From positions 4,650,001 to 4,714,000 of the forward strand of contig NC_088935.1 in the NCBI RefSeq assembly GCF_033473495.1: a stretch of 64,000 bases of DNA. Reading direction: 5' to 3'. A program made the position numbers and the translations under genes. Under the pieces are notes generated by a model that worked only from the letters and a program-made list of their open reading frames with translations, was not told where the DNA came from and did not search any database. Positions 53,454-62,002 of the stretch are shown piece after piece. Each line of letters starts with the position of its first letter. Within the stretch, counting starts at the first letter, position 1. Origin of the DNA: Cercospora beticola. Its lineage: Eukaryota > Ascomycota > Dothideomycetes > Mycosphaerellales > Mycosphaerellaceae.

Positions 53454-54022
53454 ATGGCTGCCCCTCTTCCGAAGCGAATCATTAAAGAGACCGAAAGGCT
53501 CCAGAACGAGCCCGTTCCAGGCATCTCGGCCACGCCACACGATGACAATGCGCGATACTTCGACGTCGTCGTAGAAGGACCCGGTGGAAGCTGCTACGAA
53601 GGTGGGGAAAGGCTGTACTTCACACGATCGGAAGACACATACTGATCAGAGAACAGGCGGCGTGTTCCAACTCGAACTCTTCCTGCCCGATGACTATCCC
53701 ATGTGTCCTCCCCGTATACGATTCCTCACGCGCATCTATCACCCCAACATCGATCGCCTGGGCCGTATCTGCCTTGATGTGCTGAAGAACAACTGGAGTC
53801 CCGCGCTCCAGATCAGAACAATACTGTTGAGTATACAAGCACTGCTGGGAGCACCGAACCCAGAGGACCCGCTCAACGAGGCAGTCGCCAAGCAGTGGAA
53901 GGTAAGAGAGGGCATGTCCACTGCCTCTCACAGGGATGCTGACTGTCATGTAGGAGAATCAACCAGAGGCGATCAAGACCGCGCGGGAGTGGACGACGCT
54001 GTATGCGCAGCCCAAAGCTTGA
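53454..54022 (+). CDS. UBC13: Ubiquitin-conjugating enzyme E2, Ubc13 type
   Basis: Three exons: 53454-53601, 53657-53901 and 53954-54022, giving 153 residues, the normal size for Ubc13 (UBE2N). With an Mms2-type partner it builds K63-linked ubiquitin chains, for example on PCNA in error-free post-replication repair. The N-terminus [11 protein letters not shown] and the segment [11 protein letters not shown] match Ubc13. The catalytic core has the HPN motif (IYHPNID) and the active cysteine Cys88 in [18 protein letters not shown]. After it come [17 protein letters not shown] and, on the third exon, [18 protein letters not shown]. Without the introns the frame breaks after CYEG. The E2 fold is complete. 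Confidence 0.95.
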
Positions 54023-54843
54023 GTTCTCGGGAAGGGGCGAGAGATGTCATTTTCGGTACGAGTACGAGCGAAGTCGACTCCAGACAGAGGGTTGTGCCTG
54101 CCAGTCTCCGGACGGCTCCACGGCAATGATCACGAAGTATGAACTCATGGATCGAATATGATTGCGCCGTAACTACGGCTGACATAGAGTGCTTACAACA
54201 TGTGCAAGAAGGCGGAGGGAGCTCATGATACTGCATGAATACGAAGCGCTTTCAAGACACCTCACCACCTCCTAACGTCAATCGCTAACCGCCAAGCAGA
54301 GGACCCCAATGCTGATGCCCAGCGGCCTCAGACTGGCGATGGGCAATCTCGCAACTTCCTTCTCTTGGTGAACAGTGAAAATCGAAGAGCTGCAGCAAAC
54401 GGTAGGTGGCGCAGCATCGTGCATGACAGGGGTCTGGCCAACAGAGCTGCTGAGCTTCACTTCACTTGCGCACGCCACCGGCACTGCGTAGCAGTAGCAA
54501 CGAGCCCACACACCTTCGCTATTCTTTGCGCCGCGTAGACATGGCCTCGCGCGGCGCTTGGAAGCTATTCTGCTCACGCCCTCCACTGGCTTCAGATCGT
54601 CGAAAATCCATATTGCGAGAACTCCAAGAACTGTGTCCACCGTGTGAAATTTGAAGACGCGCTGCCATCTGTGCTCGCATCGCCCAAGGTGGCCCCACTT
54701 CCGCACCGACGTGGTGAGGTCGTGACGTTGATTTTGCCTTCACTCAAACTCGCACCACCACCTCAGCAGCGGAAAGCTCACATTCGCGAACCTCACACAG
54801 CAGCACACCAACGTCTGAGCCAATCAGGAGCGCTATTGTCACC
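54023..54843. other. Gap between UBC13 and the 1073-residue protein gene
   Basis: 821 bp without a supported gene. Only short overlapping frames; the right end is the promoter and leader of the next gene. Confidence 0.5.
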
Positions 54844-57800
54844 ATGTTCGCGCTACCGCAGGCGACAACGAGCGCTGTTGCAGCTGTGAAAGGTATGTGA
54901 AACGTGAAACCTCACATCCATTTTCCACCACCTTCATCCTTTTTCTCTAACCTCCTTCTCAGACGGCGAGAAGAACACACCAACAAAGAACGACGAAAAG
55001 CGGCGCAGCCTTTTTGGCGGCGACAGCAGTGAGTATTGATCGACCTGAACCTTTGCAAAGACAAATGCTAATAGCCGAAGAACGCTGTCCGACGACGCCG
55101 ACCAACATGCCTCCCAAGACGCCTCTGGCAACGCCGCAAGATGAGGCTGCTTTGAGCTCGACAGTCGCCGCCGCCTCAGGTAACGATGAGAGCGCCAGAA
55201 CCTGGCGGGACATCCACAACTCAGGGGGCAGTTATCAGGTCAGTGTCAGTGCGACTTCTTCGTCTTCTTCATCAGCGCAGCGGCAGGCAGGCGGCGAGGG
55301 TGAGGTCAGGGGTATTAGAAAGAAGAAGAGCTTCATGCAGACATTGGGTCTTAGATCAAGGAAGTCGAGCTCGGCATTGGGGCGCTCTACGAGCGCGGAG
55401 ACATGGGAGACGGAGGGTTCTTCTGGGACTACTAACGATGCGCCACCACTTCCATCTTCAAGCACTGCGGCAAGACTCCTTACTCGGAAGCGCGGGAAGA
55501 GCTCTCCTAAGACGCCGCAAGAGCACATCATCCAAGGACAGGACAGCATGGCAAGTTTGATGTCGACAGACTCGGTCAGTAGTGTTGCTACCGTTTCACC
55601 CTTCGGTCGCTCGCCACATTTGCCTACACCCCTGCGTGTCTCAAGCACTCCAGATGCCTCCACCAACCAACCACCTGCCGAGTCCTTCCCAGGTGCTGTG
55701 GCTGGTGATCCTGCTGAGCTCCCAGTGCGACTCGCGCCAGACAAAGGCAAGAGCAGAGATGTCAGCAATTTCAGCTCTCTCAGTCCCGCGTATTACGGGG
55801 AACGTAGTGGGCGCTGGCTTGCTAATAGGCATCCTGTTGATGACAACGGACAAGAGATCGAATCTCCTATTGCTCCGCCAGTCCCGGAGAAGCGCAGAAT
55901 GCCCGATGAACAAGAAATGAGGGAGGCAGAAAGCCAGGCGCGTGAGTGGTCCAAATATGTCGAGGATTTAAGGCAAGAAGTGCAGAGACAGGCCGCGCGC
56001 GAAGCCCAAGATCCTGCTCCGCACGGCGGCACTTCACAAGAGATGGATGATTTTGCAGCGCGCCAGCAGGAACGCACCGAGGACAAGGTGAAGATTGCCA
56101 AGCAATTTGTCGACCGTACCAGCACCTATGGCTTGATGCTGAAGGACGGATGGCAGTCCACCGATCCACAAGGCGTCTCAGTGTACGAGAAACTTGCGGA
56201 GTGGGAGAAGCACGATTCGAAGCACGACCCACAGATGAAGGAGACTGTGATCAAGCGCTTGTTCAACAGGGTGAAGCAACAGTTCTCTCCTCCTCCTCCT
56301 CCTCCGCCGACGAAGCCGCCACTGTGGACAGATCCGAGCACTCCCATCATTACTGAACGCGACATCAAGAAAGACGAAGAGGAGGTAGAGAAGGAAGAAC
56401 CGCGTGATGATTTGTCTGATCGACCCTTGGCATCTACTCCTGACGAAGAGCACTATCAAGTCAAAGGTCTGGGCATCACTTCGCCCTCGACCAGCAGCTT
56501 TGATTACATTCCGCCAAAGCATCCCGCGCGCATTGCAGCCATTGAAGCCAATCTTGCGAAAGAGGCTGAAGATACCGCACGCACAGGATCGTCGCCGCTT
56601 CTCAAGGCTCCGCTTCCTTCGCAAAGCACCACCCCAACGGGCTCATCATCGATGCGAACCATTGTGCCTAAAGGCAGGTCCTCCAAGCACTCCACACCCA
56701 GTCGCCAGCCCACCCCAGGTCACAAGAGCAACTATATCATGTCGCCTCTCTTACCCAGCGTGCCAGCACCCATACCAGCACCCAGCCAAGATCAATCTGA
56801 CTGGGAGTCCGTTTATGATGATGAAGTTGACCTCGACGACGATCTCATTGCACTCGCAAAGACCGGTGGTACCACTCCAGATCTGCGACAAAAGTTCCGA
56901 GACGCAGAAGATCAAGAAGAGCGAGAGTTCCAAGCCATATTGAACCAAGTACCTGCAGCACCTCAACTCTCTCCAGAAATGCACGCAAAGTTTGAGAAAG
57001 CCGGAACGCTCCCATCGCATCTAGTGGCACGCAAGAACAGTACGCTCGTTGTGAAACGCAATCCGACCAGCTCAGCATTTTCGCCACAGCTCGACACTCA
57101 GGAACAGCAAGCGGAGTTCAATCAAAGCATCCAAGCAGCAGCCCTTCGCCGCACTCAGAAGCTATCTCAAGTGCCAGTATCTACCAACCATCCTGCTCTG
57201 CGCCTGGAAATTGGCGATGACTTCGGCCCACGCTCATCCTCGCTACCATTGCACATCGGAAAGACTCGTCCTTCCAACATACCAACACCTACCAAGGCCA
57301 AGCCGCCCAAGCCGGTAAAGCCGTCGAGTCTAGCAGCACACAGTACGCTTAGCAGAGTGATAGAGGAAGATTCGCCAACAGATGTCACTCCTCATATGCC
57401 TCGACCTCCAAAGTACGGCCAGCATATCAGCCCAGGCAAAGGCCTCGAGTCTCCAGAAGCTAGTGCCGCTCAAAACCCCAAGTCTCCCGTCGAAGCACAA
57501 ATGGAAGATGTTGCTGCCGCATGGCATGGTCCACGCACACCCAGTCTGGCCAACAAACCAAACTTCGACGAGACTCCATCAATGCAAGAGGCTCAGGAGA
57601 TGCGGCGCCGCTTCGGCTTGCCCCTGCTCGAGTTCAAGCGTGAGGGCGAACCGCCCCATCCCAACCACCGCTACACCTGGGACACGCAGAATCTCATGTG
57701 CCAGGGCATCCACCGCGGCGCCTACGAGCCCCTCGACGCCTCTCCCTCCTTCTCCGATGCAACGGAAGCATCACCACTCCGCCGATTCGGCACTTCCGCA

Positions 57801-58181
57801 ACCCTCCCGCCCGTCGCCAGCCACGACACCTTCTCCTCCATCGACATCAACTTCGAGGGGAAGTCCTGTCACCACTGCCGCCGGACGTGCTGCTTCTACA
57901 CCGAGCAGCTCAGCATCATGGCCATGGGCCAAGCTCGCGATGCGGCCGTCCGGATGGCAGTGGAAAAGGCCCACAGCACGGAGCATCAGCTCCGAAAGGC
58001 CTTTCCGGCGGGTGTGGAGCGCTTCGACGCGCACATGAAGTGCTCGGAGTGCGGAGTGGTGTGCTGCCACCAGCACGGAGTCGTCTGCTCGACTCTGTCG
58101 TGCCGTGCCGCGCTCTGCGAGCGGTGCGCGCGTTGGCTGGGCGGAGCGTGCAGAAAGCATGGGGAGAAGGGGGGCAAATAA
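54844..58181 (+). CDS. Large disordered protein with C-terminal Cys/His-rich cluster
   Basis: Three exons: 54844-54892, 54963-55028 and 55075-58181, giving 1073 residues. The first exon (MFALPQATTSAVAAVK) and second (DGEKNTPTKND ... RRSLFGGDS) join in phase with the long third exon. Most of the chain is Ser/Pro-rich and disordered, with many TP/SP sites and a charged helix (EQEMREAESQAREWSKYVEDL). A polyproline run near residue 442 is of the kind bound by profilin or SH3 domains. The last ~105 residues are different: CHHCRRTCCFY (from ~969), a helix, CSECGVVCCHQHGVVC (~1027) and CERCARWLGGACRKH (~1053). This is probably a zinc-binding cluster of paired CxxC/CxxH units, not matching RING, PHD or B-box spacing that I recognise. 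Function unknown. Confidence 0.84.
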
Positions 58182-58186
58182 ATAAA
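58177..58186 (+). terminator. Overlapping AATAAA polyadenylation-type signals
   Basis: Two overlapping AATAAA hexamers span the TAA stop codon of the 1073-residue gene and are followed by an A-rich run to about 58203. The overlap with the stop leaves almost no 3' UTR before the first signal, so usage is uncertain. Confidence 0.4.
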
Positions 58187-58309
58187 AAATCACAAAAAAA
58201 AGCATTCGGGGAGGAGAAGTGAGGATAGAAACGCTCGTTTATAGGAAATTTTACTTGGTGGTTGGGATACAATTTTTCGTTTCTCTGCTTTCTCTTGTGC
58301 TTCTCTGCC

Positions 58310-60110
58310 GTCGTGAGTGAAGATTCCGGTGAGTTGTGAATTGTTTGAGCAATGGAGTAGTCAATTAGAGACCTGTCTCTCCGAATTCCGTGCTGATATG
58401 CAGGCAACAGAGGTAGATATGGCGCGGACGCAGAACATTCCGACTGACAGAGAGCAGGGATTCGCCGCCTGTTTCTCTGCTTGTCCATGCGTTTTCGAGC
58501 CACTGAGGGTCAAGATCTGGTGAGTTGGGGAATCGTTCGAGCAATGGAGTAGACCGTTTCGAGGTCTGTTCCTCCGGAAATCTCACTGATACGCAGCCGA
58601 CAGGTGTGGAAATGGACTGGAACTGGAACACTTTGGCCAACAGAGAGCATCGATTCGCGATGCTTCGCTCTGAATTTTGAGATCCTAGAGAGCTAATAAG
58701 GGTAGATATGGAGCGGATCGAGACTCAAGCGATTGTTCGAGAGAGGTAATCCATGGTCTGTCTCTCCAATTTTCCGAATTCCAGAGAGCCAACGAGGGTG
58801 AATATTCTGGTGAAATGAGAATCAATTGATTTCTAGAAACGACTGAACACAATTCATTTCTCTGGCGATTGGAGCTTTTCAAGGCCAACAAGAGTAGAGA
58901 AGCTGGCAAAAGGCGATTCGATAAATCCTCAGAGACGACGATTTGAGATCTGTCCCTCTGCTTTGCTGAACACTTTCAAGCTAACGAGAGTGAAAAAGGT
59001 GGCGGAATGAAAGTACATCGATTTTTGGAGACGGGAAATTCGGAATTAGACTCTCTGGTCGTATGGGAGCTGCAGAGCCAACGAAGGTAAAGAAGCTGGC
59101 GAGATGTGGATTGATTGATCTTCAGAGACTGCGATTCCATACGTTATCTCTCTGACTTTCCGAACACTGCAAAGCCAACGAGAGTAGAGAAGGTGGTGAA
59201 CTGGCGATCAATCGATTTTCAGGGAGGTTATGTCACGACCAGTCCCTCTGGTTGTGTGAAAGTTGCAGAGCAAACGAATGTAAAGACCTGGTGAAACTGA
59301 GATCGAATGATCATCGGAGTCAGTCAATCCATACTCCGTATCTCTGGATTTCTGAGACCTACAGAGCCAACGAGGACAGCATCAGAATAGAGAATTGCTA
59401 GATTGTTGGAGAAGCCAGAATATTGTACGTCTCTCCGACTTTCCGAATAGTACAGGGCCAACGAGAGCAAAGACGTAATAGAACAGAGGTCGACTGGTTG
59501 TCAGAGTCAGCCGATTCGGAGTCTGTTACTCTGATGTTTTGAGAACTACAAAGCCAACGAGGGCAAAGTGGCTGTAGAAAGATGAATCGATTGTTTGCTG
59601 GGAATACTAAAATGTCGTCCACCTCCCCGGCTTTCTGAGCGTTGCAGAGCCAACGAGAGCAAAGAGACTGTGGAACGAGTATCAGGTGATTGCTAGAGAA
59701 GACGAGATAATGTTTAGTGTCTCCAAATTTCGAAACAACACAGAACCAATGTGCTTGGATATATGGCGGATCGAAAGCCAACCGATTGACAGAGCAGGTC
59801 AATTCGCACCTGGTGTCTCTGGATTCCTCGACCAGACAGAGGTCGCAGGCGTAGAGATGTGGCGGACTGAGTATTGTTGAACTCGTAGAGATGAGTGCTA
59901 CGTTGGCTTTCTCTGAGTTTCTCGGCAGTGTAGAGCTAACAGAGCTGGAAATATGGTAGAGCGAGAGTCGAGCGACGATCAGAGAGAGCCACTTCACTTG
60001 CAGTCTCTCTGTCCCCACCAGCGGTACCGAGCCAATGAGGGTCGAGATCTGGCAAAATAGCAGTCGTCGGTTGGGGATGAATTGAATCCTTGAATCTGTG
60101 CACTGCCCCT
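58310..60110. repeat. Degenerate tandem array, about 18 units of ~96 bp
   Basis: The phrase GCCAACGAG or a close variant recurs at about 58404, 58499, 58595, 58692, 58788, 58884, 58980, 59077, 59174, 59270, 59366, 59457, 59553, 59649, 59744, 59837, 59935 and 60030. Spacing is 91-98 bp, mostly 95-97. Within each unit the order is kept: GCCAACGAGRGTARAGA, a GG(C/T)GAA-like patch, ATCGATTGATT-like, CAGAGAC-like, TCTGTCTCTCTG-like, then a TGCAGA end. The units around 58788-59649 are the best preserved; both edges are worn. The array fills the convergent space between the 1073-residue gene and the SDR gene. Open stretches occur on both strands (for example 59398-60018 minus) but stops interrupt most units, so no gene is called. 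Confidence 0.85.
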
Positions 60111-60115
60111 TGCCT

Positions 60116-61105
60116 CTATTCGCTCTTCTGGGCCTTCACATCAGTTGCTCCACTTTCCTCATTTTTCTTCTCGGTCTTTCCAGCATCGACCATCAAGCTC
60201 TCCTTGATCTTGGTAGGCATAAGCTCTAGCAACCAACTCTGTACTCGATGACCCCAGTACGGCACCACAATCGTCCTACCACAGCCAACAACACCTAATG
60301 CAGCCTGTGCAAACTTCCTGGAGTTGGGCACAAACATACTCTGGGGCCTGGTGTAATGATCCGTTGCCACAGCGGAAACCACGAGTCCGATCACTTCCAC
60401 GTCGACCCCTTCTGCTTTCATCTCCGCAGTCAGACATCGAGAAAATGACTGATTGTATCCCTTGGCAGCGGAATAGATGGACAGATAGGGTATGCCGAAA
60501 TTCGCCGTCACGCTCGAGAGGTTCAAGATGAGTGATGGTGTGTTGTCGCGAAGCTGTGGAAGGAGAATTCGTGTGATCTCTGTTGGGAAACGAAGGTTCA
60601 TGTCGACGAAGAAGCGCGATTCTTCGGCTGTTCGCTGGTGGAGTGGGACAGAAGACACCATTCTGCCTGTTCCGCCGACATTGTTGACCAGGATGCGGAG
60701 GTCGAGTAATCGGTATTCTGCGGCGGCTTTCTCCAGAGCTTCAACATTGCCGTCTTCGTTCGCTGCATCAATACATAACGTCCGCACCGAACGCTCTGGC
60801 CAACGCGAGAGCAGCTTCTTTCTCTCGTTTTCAAGCTTCTCTGGGTTGCGGCCGTGGACGATCACATTGAAGCCTTGCTGACACAGCTCCTCCGCGAAGC
60901 CACGACCGATGCCGTCTGTCGCCCCCGTGATCAACGCCCAGGCTGGCTCTCCGCTAGGATTTGGCTTGAGATATCGCTTCAGTGTACTCTTGCGCAGGAA
61001 GTAGAGCTGTATGAATGATGCGAGTTGATACGCCTGATATGCTCCCCAAATGGCTCCGATGGCGGTTGGTATGGCAGCGAGCCTGTAGTCTTGATAGAAT
61101 GGCAT
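60116..61105 (-). CDS. Very-long-chain 3-ketoacyl-CoA reductase-like SDR (17-beta-HSD12/Ifa38 type)
   Basis: 329 residues, single exon; the ATG at 61105 (MPFYQDYRL) is used because the longer frame starts only at a TTG. An N-terminal hydrophobic segment (IPTAIGAIWGAYQAYQLASFIQLYFL) is the ER anchor seen in Ifa38 and HSD17B12. The Rossmann domain has TGATDGIG (60-67), the HGRN motif that favours NADPH, NNVG (141-144), the catalytic serine in LNLSS (197/198) and YSAAK (Tyr211, Lys215). The family reduces 3-ketoacyl-CoA in fatty-acid elongation at the ER, or ketosteroids. A Lys/Glu-rich C-terminus ends KAQKSE rather than a clear KKxx retrieval signal. Whether this is the housekeeping elongase reductase or a paralog cannot be decided here. 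Confidence 0.9.
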   Translation of the reverse strand: MPFYQDYRLAAIPTAIGAIWGAYQAYQLASFIQLYFLRKSTLKRYLKPNPSGEPAWALITGATDGIGRGFAEELCQQGFNVIVHGRNPEKLENERKKLLSRWPERSVRTLCIDAANEDGNVEALEKAAAEYRLLDLRILVNNVGGTGRMVSSVPLHQRTAEESRFFVDMNLRFPTEITRILLPQLRDNTPSLILNLSSVTANFGIPYLSIYSAAKGYNQSFSRCLTAEMKAEGVDVEVIGLVVSAVATDHYTRPQSMFVPNSRKFAQAALGVVGCGRTIVVPYWGHRVQSWLLELMPTKIKESLMVDAGKTEKKNEESGATDVKAQKSE

Positions 61106-62002
61106 CTTGTCGGGTAGACTGTGTCCTACTGCTCTCGGGATGTGCTGTCGTCTGGGCTGGCTGGAGTTTGTATAGATGAAGGCGTTAAGCAATATTGGAC
61201 GCCTTAGGGCTCGGCACCCTGGTCAGCCTGTCAATTCGCAAGAGGCAATTCCGAGGATGTGCCAATTGCGCTGATGTTGTTGGTAAAGCAGAAGGCGAAA
61301 TACTGCTTAGGGTATAGACGGCATGCGTTTCATGCTTTTGAACGTTGCACCGGTATCCCGCAGCACGTCACATGGCGCTGCCGAACTCGTCGCGCGCACT
61401 AACTTAGCGACAGACGTGACCCAAAGACGATCAAAGAAGTCCTGTCCGAGCTTCGATTTGCGGACGGCGTCGTTCGGGGCCCCACGGAAGGCACAATGCG
61501 ATTCATGATGCTCGAAGTGAATGACTTGGAGATGCGGAATCTGCTGATGGCATTGTCCAATAGCTCGATGCTTTCTGAGTGTTGATTGTTGATATCGCAG
61601 AGTGATGTCCGTGGGCGAGAAGCTCAGCAATGCTTCTTTTGCTTGTCGGTCTTGTCCTACCACTTTTGCTGCCGAGCATGACCAGGTATGTTTTGGGACC
61701 GCACTTCACTCCAACACCTTGCTGCCAACACCTTGCAACTCCTCGTACGCCCGTCTTCTCACGCTCGTTGGGACCCATTCGATTCATTGAAAACCAATTA
61801 TCACCGTTGTGGAAGTTTCCGCAACCCTTCTCACACGGTCACGGACTCCAACATGCTTTCGCTTAACGTTCAGCCACAGTAGCACGGCCATCTGACAAAA
61901 ATGTCGAGAGGCTGGATGCCTCAAAACACCACTGCGAGCTCAGCTAGGGCAAGCAAGCGTTGACCATGTTGGAGAGCCTCAGGCTCTGGTTTACCACAAA
62001 AC
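61106..62002. other. Divergent gap between SDR and ankyrin/CorA-like genes
   Basis: 897 bp with start codons on both sides and no supported gene. A 20-codon upstream ORF (ATG near 61902, TGA just before the main start) lies ahead of the ankyrin gene in what is probably its leader and could dampen translation. Confidence 0.45.

Noticed and set aside
58317..58523. Open frames inside the tandem array as real genes
   Set aside because: Stops fall in most units on both strands and frame-preserving unit length can create open stretches by itself.
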